Source: Bacteroidota bacterium
GTDB taxonomy: Bacteria; Bacteroidota; Bacteroidia; Flavobacteriales; Flavobacteriaceae
NCBI GenBank assembly: GCA_947483095.1
Contig: CANKLD010000013.1
Span: 1-22,007, forward strand
Length of the DNA stretch: 22,007 bases
Direction: 5' to 3'
Shown in pieces: positions 7,164 to 14,468 of the stretch (position 1 is its first letter; each line of letters opens with the position of its first letter). The notes under the pieces were generated by a model, which was given only the letters and a program-made list of their open reading frames with translations, had not been told where the DNA came from and searched no databases. The position numbers were made by a program, and so were the translations under genes.

Positions 7164-7538
7164 ATATCAAACTATTTATACGAAGAAGATACCTACAAAA
7201 TTATTGGAGCATTGATTGAAGTTCATAAAAATCTTGGAAAAGGATTTTCTGAAATTGTGTATAAAGATGCTTTTGAATATGAACTTAAAAAAATTAATTT
7301 CTCATTTGAAAGAGAAAAAGAATATTTAGTTCATTATAAAGACATAATATTAAACCATAAATTTTATGCTGATTTTGTGGTTTTAGACAAAATAATTATT
7401 GAAATAAAATCAGCAGATAAAATACATGAAAAACACATTTCACAATGCTTGAACTATTTACACGTTTCAGGACATAGACTAGCTATTTTGGTAAATTTCA
7501 ACAAAAATTCTCTTGAATATAAGAGAATAATTAAATAA
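7164..7538 (+). CDS. GxxExxY protein (small PD-(D/E)XK nuclease-fold protein)
   Basis: The protein shows the family signature GFSEIVY (G-x-x-E-x-x-Y, residues 27-33 from this start). A nuclease-like core follows: Asp70, then EIK with Glu80 and Lys82, and a following helix with HISQCLNYL. This fits the PD-(D/E)XK superfamily; the cellular role of the family is not established. The first canonical start in frame is TTG at 7212, but the frame is open from 7155. The upstream codons read [20 protein letters not shown], which is the conserved N-terminus of the family. The likely ancestral start position at 7164 carries ATA instead of ATG, so the gene may use a rare start, begin shorter at 7212, or be decaying. 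It lies between two arms of a 19-bp inverted repeat and separates two housekeeping genes, so it looks inserted. Confidence 0.8.
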   Translation: MSNYLYEEDTYKIIGALIEVHKNLGKGFSEIVYKDAFEYELKKINFSFEREKEYLVHYKDIILNHKFYADFVVLDKIIIEIKSADKIHEKHISQCLNYLHVSGHRLAILVNFNKNSLEYKRIIK

Positions 7539-7557
7539 AATCTGTGAATCAGTGGCT
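7539..7557 (-). repeat. Right arm of 19-bp inverted repeat around the GxxExxY gene
   Basis: AATCTGTGAATCAGTGGCT starts on the base after the GxxExxY stop codon and pairs with 7134-7152. It also supplies the GTG at 7552 that could be mistaken for the start of the downstream tRNA nucleotidyltransferase. Confidence 0.85.
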
Positions 7558-7563
7558 AAAATA

Positions 7564-8991
7564 ATGATTAATTTTAGTAATGCCTTAAATAACAAAATAT
7601 TCGAAGTGATTTCTAGAGCTTCACAAGAACTAAACATCGAAAGTTATGTTATAGGTGGTTTTGTGCGTGATTATTTATTAGGAAGAGAATTCAAAAAAGA
7701 CATTGATATTGTTGCTATTGGAAGTGGAATTGAATTGGCTTTAAAAGTGTCAGAAATGCTACCAAAAAAACCAAAAGTTCAAGTTTTTAAAACCTATGGA
7801 ACTGCAATGCTGCGATTTGAAGATACCGAAATTGAATTTGTAGGCGCTCGTAAAGAATCCTACAATTTTGAAAGTAGAAATCCCGTAGTTGAAAATGGAA
7901 CTTTAGAGGACGATCAAAACCGACGTGATTTTACCATCAATGCACTTGCAATTTCTTTAAACAAAAACAATTATGGTGATTTATTAGATCCGTTTAATGG
8001 ATTGGAAGATTTGAAAAATAAAATTATCAAAACCCCACTTGACCCTGATATCACCTATTCTGATGATCCCTTGCGAATGCTCAGAGGAATTCGTTTTGCT
8101 AATCAGTTAAAATTTGAAATTGAAGAAAAATCTTTGCAATCTATTGCTAATAATAAAGATCGAATAAATATAATTACCGGTGAACGAATTGTTGAAGAGT
8201 TAAACAAAATTTTATCTACAGACAAGCCATCAATTGGATTCCTTTTGTTATACAAAACAGGACTTTTAGATATTATTTTACCTGAATTAACCGCATTAAA
8301 TCAAGTAGAAGAAATAGAAGGTCAATCGCATAAAAACAACTTTTATCATACTTTGGAAGTGGTAGATAATATTTGCCCAAATACCGATGATGTTTGGCTT
8401 CGCTGGTCGGCATTATTACACGATATTGGCAAAGCTCCGACCAAAAAATTCATTAAAAAACAAGGTTGGACTTTTCACGGACACGAATTTTTGGGTGGAA
8501 AAATGGCAAAAAAAATCTTCGAACGCCTTCATATGCCGCTAAATCACAAAATGAAATTTGTACAAAAAATGGTTATGATGAGTTCACGACCAATTGTTCT
8601 TTCTGAGGATATGGTTACCGATTCTGCAGTTCGAAGGTTGGTATTTGATGCCGGTGAAGATGTGGACGATTTAATGACTTTATGTGAAGCAGATATTACT
8701 ACGAAAAACCCAAAGAAATTCAAGAAATACCATAATAATTTTGAAATTGTTCGAAAGAAAATTATAGAAGTTGAGGAGCGTGACCATGTTAGAAATTTTC
8801 AACCGCCAATTACAGGTGAAGAAATCATGACCTTATTCAATTTAAAGCCTTCGCGTGAAATTGGAGTTTTAAAAGAAGCCATAAAAGAAGCTATTTTGGA
8901 AGGTGAAATTGCAAATGAATACAATGAAGCCTATGAATTTATGCTAAAAAAAGCAGCGAAATTGGGATTAAAAAAACTAGATAAACTATGA
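7564..8991 (+). CDS. cca: CCA tRNA nucleotidyltransferase with HD domain
   Basis: This class II nucleotidyltransferase adds or repairs the 3' CCA of tRNA in the cytoplasm. Motifs from the ATG at 7564 (475 residues): [10 protein letters not shown] (31-40), the metal-binding DIDIV (46-50), [10 protein letters not shown] (120-129) and [13 protein letters not shown] (167-179). These cover the head and neck of the polymerase. The C-terminal half has an HD phosphohydrolase domain with YHTLEVV (His262), LLHDIGK (His286-Asp287) and HGHE (305-308), as in many bacterial CCA/poly(A) family members. A GTG at 7552 would add four residues, but it lies inside the inverted-repeat arm, so ATG 7564 is preferred. 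The stop overlaps the next gene as ATGA, indicating coupling to ctaA. Confidence 0.92.
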   Translation: MINFSNALNNKIFEVISRASQELNIESYVIGGFVRDYLLGREFKKDIDIVAIGSGIELALKVSEMLPKKPKVQVFKTYGTAMLRFEDTEIEFVGARKESYNFESRNPVVENGTLEDDQNRRDFTINALAISLNKNNYGDLLDPFNGLEDLKNKIIKTPLDPDITYSDDPLRMLRGIRFANQLKFEIEEKSLQSIANNKDRINIITGERIVEELNKILSTDKPSIGFLLLYKTGLLDIILPELTALNQVEEIEGQSHKNNFYHTLEVVDNICPNTDDVWLRWSALLHDIGKAPTKKFIKKQGWTFHGHEFLGGKMAKKIFERLHMPLNHKMKFVQKMVMMSSRPIVLSEDMVTDSAVRRLVFDAGEDVDDLMTLCEADITTKNPKKFKKYHNNFEIVRKKIIEVEERDHVRNFQPPITGEEIMTLFNLKPSREIGVLKEAIKEAILEGEIANEYNEAYEFMLKKAAKLGLKKLDKL

Positions 8992-10004
8992 GAAGTTATT
9001 TTATTTCTTGGGCAAAAGCTTCTTTAATTTTAGTTTATTTAGTTATAGTTGCAGGTGCATTAGTTCGAATGACAGGCTCTGGAATGGGCTGCCCTGATTG
9101 GCCAAAATGTTTTGGTTACTACATTCCCCCTACGGAAGCAAAAGAACTTTTATACACTCCAGGAAAAGAATATTCAAAAGGACAAGTTATTATTAAAGAT
9201 GAAAAGCTATTAGTTGCTAAAGACCATTTTGTAGCTGCAAATAATTTTGAAAGTCCCCATTGGGAAAAATATTCCAAACATGAATATGCTATTTTCAATC
9301 CATTACACACTTGGGTAGAATATATTAACCGTTTAATTGGAGCTATAGCAGGATTAGCGTGCGTCATTGTGTTATTTTTCTCCTTTGGATATTGGAAAGA
9401 AAATAAAAAATTAATTTTATTAAGTTTGTTGATTTGTTTTTTAATGGGATTTCAAGCTTGGTTGGGGAAAACAGTAGTCGATTCTGTATTAAATCCTTAT
9501 AAAATAACCACTCACATGCTTGCAGCCTTGCTTATTGTTGCGGTTCAGTTGTTTGTGATTTATTCCGTTAAAGAAAAACAAAAAATAAAAACCTTCAATT
9601 CTGAATTTAAATGGGTTTTAGTTGCAGCGCTAGGTTTAACCATTTTACAAATCATTTTTGGAACTCAAGTTCGCGAATCTGTTGACACCATTGTAGAGGC
9701 TGGTTTACCAAAGGAAGTGTGGTTGCAAAATCCTAAAGGTGGTTTCTATATGCACCGAAGTTTTTCAATAATTGTACTTTTTACCAACTTATTTTTGTTT
9801 TGGAGAAACAGAGAACTAAAGTTAGGTTTTAATAAAATGAATTGGGTAATTGCTTTACTTTGTATTGAAATTCTATCTGGAATTACTATGTTCTATTTAA
9901 ATTTTCCATTTGGATCACAAACACTACATGTAGTAATTGCTACCATTTTATTTGGTTTACAATTGTATTTATTATTAGAAAACAGTAAAAAAAATACTAA
10001 ATAA
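8988..10004 (+). CDS. ctaA: Heme A synthase (COX15/CtaA family)
   Basis: This inner-membrane enzyme oxidises the heme O methyl group to a formyl, giving heme A for cytochrome c oxidase. The 338-residue protein has about eight hydrophobic segments. [13 protein letters not shown] after the first helix contains the cysteine pair Cys35/Cys41 conserved in many members. Likely heme-ligand and catalytic residues are His107 with Glu111 ([10 protein letters not shown]), His176 (THMLAA), His256 (MHRSFS) and His314 (LHVVIAT), spaced as in two homologous four-helix bundles. It starts at ATG 8988 within the stop of cca (ATGA overlap), so the two genes are translationally coupled. The association with a tRNA gene looks like a chance core-operon arrangement, not a functional link. 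Confidence 0.93.
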   Translation: MRSYFISWAKASLILVYLVIVAGALVRMTGSGMGCPDWPKCFGYYIPPTEAKELLYTPGKEYSKGQVIIKDEKLLVAKDHFVAANNFESPHWEKYSKHEYAIFNPLHTWVEYINRLIGAIAGLACVIVLFFSFGYWKENKKLILLSLLICFLMGFQAWLGKTVVDSVLNPYKITTHMLAALLIVAVQLFVIYSVKEKQKIKTFNSEFKWVLVAALGLTILQIIFGTQVRESVDTIVEAGLPKEVWLQNPKGGFYMHRSFSIIVLFTNLFLFWRNRELKLGFNKMNWVIALLCIEILSGITMFYLNFPFGSQTLHVVIATILFGLQLYLLLENSKKNTK

Positions 10005-10360
10005 TTACCTAAAAATAGTGTGCCATTTACTGTACTTTATTTATAACCATTTTTATTATTTACACCTTATTAATTTTTATTATAATTTACCTCATAAAAC
10101 GTTTATTAAGAATTAAAACCACTATAGAATAAATCGATAGTTATAATTTAAATGTTTGTTTTTCAATATTTTATAATAAATTAATTAAATTAATAATAAA
10201 GGTAATTTTTATCCAATTCCATTTTTTTTATAAATTGATTTTATCACAAATTAACAGCATAATTATACCAAAAAAATGCTCAAAAAAAAATCAGATACTA
10301 TATTATTTAATAATTAATTTTGATGAAAATTTATAAAATTTAATTTGTAAAATTGTGTTG

Positions 10361-10467
10361 TTTTTTAGCCTGGACCGGCAGGCAGGTAGAAGGGAAAATC
10401 CCGTTTTATTTTACGTCAGAAAAAATAAAGCGGATTTGGAATGATAGCCGGATTAGCTCCTAAAAAA
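10361..10467 (+). repeat. Flavobacterial structured repeat, copy 1 (possible ncRNA)
   Basis: The element opens with TTTTTTAGCC and closes with GGATTAGCTCCTAAAAAA. The outer 8 bp pair perfectly (TTTTTTAG 10361-10368 with CTAAAAAA 10460-10467). Inside, CCGGC (10375-10379) can pair with GCCGG (10447-10451), and TTTATTTT can pair with the AAAATAAA around 10422-10429 across a short loop. It resembles the second copy at 21817 in order: TAGCC, then GAAG, then ATCC, a variable hairpin, AGCG, and TAGC(C/G)GG. From memory, elements of this layout recur between genes in Flavobacterium. It may belong to the Rfam Flavo-1 RNA family, but I cannot confirm that here. Confidence 0.6.
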
Positions 10468-10479
10468 AATCTTATTAAC

Positions 10480-10514
10480 AAATCTGGAATCTGAAATCTA
10501 AAATCTAAAATTAA
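10480..10514 (+). repeat. AAATCTN heptamer tandem repeat, tract 1
   Basis: Four units of 7 bp, AAATCTG GAATCTG, then AAATCTA twice, followed by a decayed AAATTAA. It ends 4 bp before the candidate -7 box of the next gene. A second tract with the same unit is at 14426. Confidence 0.75.
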
Positions 10515-10518
10515 ATTT

Positions 10519-10526
10519 TACCTTTG
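10519..10526 (+). promoter_or_regulatory. Candidate -7 box for the pRiA4b ORF-3-like gene
   Basis: TACCTTTG matches TAnnTTTG, 30 bp before the ATG at 10549. It stands out because the surrounding DNA has few C residues. No TTG -33 box is seen; the heptamer tract occupies that position. Confidence 0.5.
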
Positions 10527-10548
10527 TTACTTCACAAAAATAAAGAAT

Positions 10549-11088
10549 ATGGTTTATAAATTTAGAGTAATTTTAGACGCGGAAGAGGACATTTTTAGAG
10601 ATATTGCGATACTTTCTGACAATACTTTGGAAGATTTACACAATGCAATTTTCAATTCATTTGGATTTGACGGTATGGAAGTGGCTTCTTTTTACACTTG
10701 TGACGCTACTTGGAATCAGGAAGATGAGATTCCGATGTTCGACGCTGGGGAGGTTCCGGGCGAGCAAAAAACGATGAGCGATTATCAATTGGAAGATTTA
10801 TTGGATAAGCAAAATACGAAAATAATATACGTTTACGATTTTATAAATATGTGGACATTCCTTGTGGAATTGGCTGCTATTGAAGATCAGATTCCAGGAA
10901 ATAGTTACCCTGAAACCATTTTTTCTCATGGCGAAATGCCTGATGAAGCGATTGAAAAGAACTTTGAAGCCGATATGCACGATGATATTTATGGCGAATT
11001 TGAAGATGACTTGGACGAAGACGATTTGGATATGTTCAGCGGGGACGATAGTTTTGAGGATTACGGATCGGAGGAGAAGTGGAATTAG
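10549..11088 (+). CDS. pRiA4b ORF-3-like acidic protein
   Basis: This 179-residue protein matches the layout of the plasmid pRiA4b ORF-3 family (PF07929-like, also labelled IS1096 TnpR passenger). It starts MVYKFRVILDAEEDIFRDIAI, then has LEDLHNAIFNSFGFDGMEVASFY and KIIYVYDFINMWTFLVEL, giving the strand-helix-strand core. The molecular function of the family is not established. The last 45 residues are very acidic (DDIYGEFEDDLDEDDLD), a probably disordered tail. There is no signal peptide. No transposase or other mobile-element gene is nearby, so the family name does not imply a transposon here. The stop codon lies at the edge of the GC-rich inverted repeat that fills the gap to the next gene. 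Confidence 0.75.
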   Translation: MVYKFRVILDAEEDIFRDIAILSDNTLEDLHNAIFNSFGFDGMEVASFYTCDATWNQEDEIPMFDAGEVPGEQKTMSDYQLEDLLDKQNTKIIYVYDFINMWTFLVELAAIEDQIPGNSYPETIFSHGEMPDEAIEKNFEADMHDDIYGEFEDDLDEDDLDMFSGDDSFEDYGSEEKWN

Positions 11089-11195
11089 CCCCCTAACCCC
11101 CAAAGGGGGAACAATAAATACATTCAAAATATTAATTAACTAAATACTGCTCTATTCTTGGCACCTCCCCTTCGGGGAGGACGGGAGGGGCCTAA
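11085..11195. repeat. GC-rich inverted-repeat element between two genes
   Basis: In this AT-rich genome the gap is unusual. The ends TTAGCCCCCT (11085-11094) and AGGGGCCTAA (11186-11195) are complementary at 9 of 10 positions. Inside are two hairpins: CCCCC-AAA-GGGGG (11097-11109) and CCTCCCC-TTC-GGGGAGG (11164-11180, a perfect 7-bp stem). The left end contains the stop codon of the upstream gene, and the right end stops 3 bp before the next ATG. It resembles REP-like or MITE-like intergenic palindromes seen in flavobacteria. The hairpins lack a following T run, so they are poor intrinsic terminators, but they could block RNA decay or shape the leader. Confidence 0.7.
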
Positions 11196-11198
11196 CTT

Positions 11199-12257
11199 AT
11201 GCTAAACCTATATAATACCCACATTGAAACCTTATCGATTCACAGAGTTGGTAATAAAAGTAGAAACGAATCTCAATTTTTATCTGAACAACCTTTTCAT
11301 CTTACCGATGAAATTGTACCACTGATGAAAGAATATTTCTTCCGACCTTTTAGAGAAAAGGAAGAAAATTATTTCCAATTTGCTCATGAGGTGGATTTGG
11401 ATTACAATGAAATGTTCCAATTTGCTTCGGAAGTTTTTAATAACCCAAGTAGTCTTCATGACGTTTCTAAGAAAATTACCAACCATTTATTTGAGCAATC
11501 GAATCATCCACACATTAAAAACGGGGAAGTTTATGTCACGTATTTAACTAATGTGAACATTGACAATAATGTAGTTGATGCAATTGGAGTGTTTAAAAGT
11601 GAAGTCCAAACTGATTTTTTACAATTTGAAGAAAAAGGAACCACTTTAGAAATGATTTTGCAACAAGGTATAAACCTCAGCAAGTTAGACAAGGGATGCT
11701 TAATTTTTAATTATAAAAAAGAGGAAGGCTACAAGATTTTATCTGTAGACAGTAATCGTTACGATGCTAGATATTGGTTGGAACATTTTTTATCTGTTGA
11801 TGCTTTTCAAGACGAGAATTTTATCACTAAAAAATACTTAAAATTCTGTCAAGGATTTGCTAAAGACGTTGTTTTTCCTGCTGAAGACAAAAAACAGGAA
11901 GTGATGTTTATGAATCGATCAGTGAATTATTTTGCTAAAAACGATCAATTTGAAGAAAGTAATTTCTTGAATGAAGTAATGGACAATCCGGATTTAATTC
12001 CTGAATTTAGAAGCTACAAAGTGGATAAAGGCGATAAATACAGCATCGAAGATGTAACTACTTTTCCAATAGCCAATTCGGCAGTTTCTGACGCTCGAAA
12101 ATCGATTAAAAACGTGATTAATTTAGATACACACATTCAAATTAAAATGGACTTCATTAATCCTGAAAGTGCCGAAAAATATGTTGAAAAAGGTTGGGAT
12201 GAAGAAAAGCAAATGTATTATTACTTGGTTTATTTCAACAAAGAGCAAAAAAGTTAG
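11199..12257 (+). CDS. Nucleoid-associated protein (NdpA/YejK family)
   Basis: The 352-residue protein matches the 37-kDa nucleoid-associated family (PF04245). It has the start IETLSIHRVGNKSRNESQFL, a middle with GEVYVTYLTNVNIDNNVVDAIGVFK, ILQQGINLSKLDKGCLIFN and ARYWLEHFLSVDAFQDENF, and a C-terminal half with many charged residues. The length is typical. Family members bind DNA nonspecifically and co-purify with the nucleoid; the exact role is unclear. The ATG at 11199 lies 3 bp after the GC-rich repeat, with no visible promoter of its own, so it may be read through from the previous gene. It runs convergently towards the minus-strand gene. A weak AT hairpin (12257-12274) follows the stop. 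Confidence 0.85.
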   Translation: MLNLYNTHIETLSIHRVGNKSRNESQFLSEQPFHLTDEIVPLMKEYFFRPFREKEENYFQFAHEVDLDYNEMFQFASEVFNNPSSLHDVSKKITNHLFEQSNHPHIKNGEVYVTYLTNVNIDNNVVDAIGVFKSEVQTDFLQFEEKGTTLEMILQQGINLSKLDKGCLIFNYKKEEGYKILSVDSNRYDARYWLEHFLSVDAFQDENFITKKYLKFCQGFAKDVVFPAEDKKQEVMFMNRSVNYFAKNDQFEESNFLNEVMDNPDLIPEFRSYKVDKGDKYSIEDVTTFPIANSAVSDARKSIKNVINLDTHIQIKMDFINPESAEKYVEKGWDEEKQMYYYLVYFNKEQKS

Positions 12258-12347
12258 ATTTTAGTTTTAAAATCAAATTTAAAATCCTCGATTCGTAAGA
12301 TTTAGTGATTTTTTTATACCTCTAAATTTACTTCCGAACTTTAAGTA

Positions 12348-13400
12348 TTAATAATTCAAGTGAAATTTATATTTTCTTTTAAGAAAATTCATAGTTACTT
12401 CTATTATTTCACCCATAGTTTCTGCTTTTTTATATTTCAAATCTCGGGTGAACTCATAAATTTCATTCCTTAATAAAATCACGTTTTCCTTCGGGGAAAT
12501 ATCTTCTCCTTTCATTGATTTCAGCAAATCTACTAAGCGTTTTTCTGAACCAACTAATCTTTTTACCATCAGGGAATGTTCTTCTTTTTTATACTGTTCA
12601 ATCGAATTTGGTAAAAGTTTGCTGGAAACTAATTGCACCATTTTGATATTTTCAACAAAAAATTGTGGTTTGTAAAACTTGAAATTTCCTTCATACGATT
12701 GTTGGTCAAAATCAATTGCACGAATGCGATACACTACGTGGTCAAAATCATGAATTGGAATTACCACATAATTATAAGAACGCATGTCACCGAGTAAACC
12801 AACCATACAGCGTTCATTAAATTTGACAAATTCCTTAGCAATTTGAGCTTTTTCGGGTTCTGTAGATTTTGGCAGATTTTTTTTCAAAAACACGTCGCCT
12901 GGAATTCCGATGATGTGTTCCTCAATGAGCGTATCTTTATAAACCAAAAAATTAATACGGTTTGGTGATAAAATGTGTTCCAATTCCAACCCATAAATCC
13001 GGGAAGCATCGGCTTTTTTAATGTAAAAGTGTGTATAATTGTCATTTAGGATGTTTCTAACTTTGACACGAAAAGGTTTAGAATTTCCAAAAGTGCAAAA
13101 ATCGATAGCGTCAACTGTTAAAAAAGGTAGCGTACTTTCGTCACCATCAGAATGTAATAGAGTATAAATTTTGTTCAAACTATCCTCAATTTCGGTTCTA
13201 TCAGATTCCGAATAATACACACTTAACCAAAGAGTATCTTCACCTTGTTTATCGTAAACGACAAAAGATCCTTGAAACCGAAGCAAATCTTCATAAAAAA
13301 TACGTGTTTTTGTAATACGTTCATATTTTTCTAAATAAGCATTCAGTTCATTCGTAATTGAATAAACTTTCTTTTTATTAAGAACATCTGGTTGTTTCAT
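12348..13400 (-). CDS. Unknown protein with kinase-like motifs
   Basis: I do not recognise this 350-residue protein as a named family. It has no signal peptide or membrane helix. The pattern GLLGDMRSYNYVV has Asp205 and Asn210 in the D-x4-N spacing of a kinase catalytic loop. It is followed 20 residues later by RAIDFDQ, with Asp230 where DFG would be. Upstream, FYIKKAD (Lys128/Lys129) and LELEHIL (Glu139/Glu141) could be the ATP-lysine and helix-C glutamate, and INFLVYKDTLIEEHIIG could be the hinge strands. This order is that of the kinase/aminoglycoside-phosphotransferase fold. The first 110 residues would be an extra domain. The kinase assignment is an inference; the gene itself is secure. 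It is divergent from the ABC transporter and has a -7 box match upstream. Confidence 0.75.
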   Translation of the reverse strand: MKQPDVLNKKKVYSITNELNAYLEKYERITKTRIFYEDLLRFQGSFVVYDKQGEDTLWLSVYYSESDRTEIEDSLNKIYTLLHSDGDESTLPFLTVDAIDFCTFGNSKPFRVKVRNILNDNYTHFYIKKADASRIYGLELEHILSPNRINFLVYKDTLIEEHIIGIPGDVFLKKNLPKSTEPEKAQIAKEFVKFNERCMVGLLGDMRSYNYVVIPIHDFDHVVYRIRAIDFDQQSYEGNFKFYKPQFFVENIKMVQLVSSKLLPNSIEQYKKEEHSLMVKRLVGSEKRLVDLLKSMKGEDISPKENVILLRNEIYEFTRDLKYKKAETMGEIIEVTMNFLKRKYKFHLNY

Positions 13401-13417
13401 TGTATTTGAACTTTTAT

Positions 13418-13425
13418 CAAATATA
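13418..13425 (-). promoter_or_regulatory. Candidate -7 box for the kinase-like unknown gene
   Basis: The minus strand reads TATATTTG, an exact TAnnTTTG match 17 bp before the ATG at 13400, in the 97-bp divergent gap to the ABC transporter. No clear -33 box is seen. Confidence 0.4.
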
Positions 13426-13497
13426 ATTCATTTTTTTATTTATTTGTAACATTTATAATCATAAAACGTCTTACATTTATAACTAAAAATAAAGCTA

Positions 13498-14397
13498 TTG
13501 GAAACGATATTATCGATAAAAAATCTGAACAAGATTTACAATAAATATGTTCACGCCGTAAACAATGTTTCACTTGAAATATACAAAGGCAATGTCTATG
13601 GGATTTTAGGCCCAAATGGGAGTGGAAAATCTACAACTTTGGGGATTGTCCTGAATGTGGTAAATAAAACTTCTGGTGAATACAGTTGGTTTGACGGAAA
13701 AATTGAATCACACGAGGCACTTAAAAAAGTAGGTGCAATTATTGAACGTCCCAATTTCTACCCTTATATGACCGCCAAGAAAAACTTGGAATTGGTTTGT
13801 AAAATTAAAAATATCGACTATTCCAAAGTTCAGGAAAAACTGGCATTAGTTGGATTGATTGAACGTGAAGATAGCAAATTCAGTACATTTTCATTGGGAA
13901 TGAAACAACGTTTGGCAATTGCTTCGGCATTGTTGAATGATCCTGAAATTCTTATTTTAGATGAGCCTACCAATGGATTAGACCCTCAGGGAATTCATCA
14001 AATTCGTGATATTATTCGATTAATTGCCTCTCAGGGAACTACCATTTTATTGGCTTCTCACCTACTCGATGAAGTGGAAAAAGTGTGTTCACACGTTTTA
14101 GTTTTGCAAAAAGGAAAAATTCTATATTCGGGAACGGTTGATGGAATGACTTCCAATGAAGGCTATTTCGAATTGCAATCTGAGAATAACGATACTTTAG
14201 TTATAGTTTTACAAGCGCATACAGCAATTGAAAAAGTCGTTACTGAAGATGAAAAAGTATTGGTTTATCTAAAAAGTCCATTAGAAGCATCCGAATTAAA
14301 TCGCTATTTATTTGATAAAAACATTTTTTTAAATCATTTGGTTAAACGTAAAACTAGTTTGGAAGAGCAATTTTTGGAATTGACAAAAAACAAGTAG
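13498..14397 (+). CDS. ABC transporter ATP-binding protein
   Basis: This 299-residue cytoplasmic ATPase powers an ABC-2 type exporter. Walker A is GPNGSGKST (residues 38-46), the signature is FSLGMKQRL (131-139), Walker B is LILDEPTNGLD (152-162) and the switch is SH (His188). The Q-loop reads IIERPNFYPYMTAKKNL, with Glu in place of Gln, a form common in the BcrA-like antibiotic and lantibiotic resistance group. The C-terminal 90 residues are an accessory domain, as in that group. The start is TTG at 13498: there is no ATG or GTG in the open stretch upstream, and ETILSIKNLNKIYN is the normal N-terminus. The permease follows after 71 bp. The substrate cannot be predicted. Confidence 0.92.
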   Translation: METILSIKNLNKIYNKYVHAVNNVSLEIYKGNVYGILGPNGSGKSTTLGIVLNVVNKTSGEYSWFDGKIESHEALKKVGAIIERPNFYPYMTAKKNLELVCKIKNIDYSKVQEKLALVGLIEREDSKFSTFSLGMKQRLAIASALLNDPEILILDEPTNGLDPQGIHQIRDIIRLIASQGTTILLASHLLDEVEKVCSHVLVLQKGKILYSGTVDGMTSNEGYFELQSENNDTLVIVLQAHTAIEKVVTEDEKVLVYLKSPLEASELNRYLFDKNIFLNHLVKRKTSLEEQFLELTKNK

Positions 14398-14425
14398 TAA
14401 TTTCAATGAAAAATTTTTAAATCAC

Positions 14426-14467
14426 AACTCTCAAATCTTAAATCCGAAATCTCAAATCTCAAATATA
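14426..14467 (+). repeat. AAATCTN heptamer tandem repeat, tract 2
   Basis: Six consecutive 7-bp units: AACTCTC, AAATCTT, AAATCCG, AAATCTC twice, and AAATATA. It ends one base before the permease ATG at 14469, so it occupies the whole leader. The unit is the same as at 10480-10514. Confidence 0.8.
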
Positions 14468-14468
14468 A

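Larger units (their letters stand above)
10005..10548. other. 544-bp gene-free region
   Basis: No ORF of convincing length or codon use is seen on either strand. The first 350 bp are extremely AT-rich with many homopolymer runs. There is a TAnnTTTG match (TAATTTTG, 10315-10322) about 40 bp before the structured repeat at 10361, which could start a small RNA. The last 190 bp hold that repeat, a four-unit heptamer repeat and the promoter of the next gene. Confidence 0.7.

Noticed and set aside
9119..9367. 82-residue minus-strand ORF
   Set aside because: It is antisense to ctaA and has no supporting features.
10798..11143. ORFs on both strands overlapping the pRiA4b-like gene
   Set aside because: They are frame shadows and run through the GC-rich palindromic element; the main frame has the family motifs.
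10549..11195. An insertion sequence, because of the IS1096-related family name and nearby inverted repeat
   Set aside because: There is no transposase, the repeat lies only on one side, and the family is widespread outside mobile elements.
11280..11486. 68-residue minus-strand ORF
   Set aside because: It is antisense to the NdpA-like gene with no features.
12257..12274. Hairpin GATTTTA-GTTT-TAAAATC as a terminator
   Set aside because: The stem is all A/T except one pair and no T run follows directly, so it is too weak to call between the convergent genes.
13444..13479. Promoter for the ABC ATPase (TTG plus TACATTTA)
   Set aside because: The -7 box misses the final G and the spacing of about 25 bp is outside the usual range.
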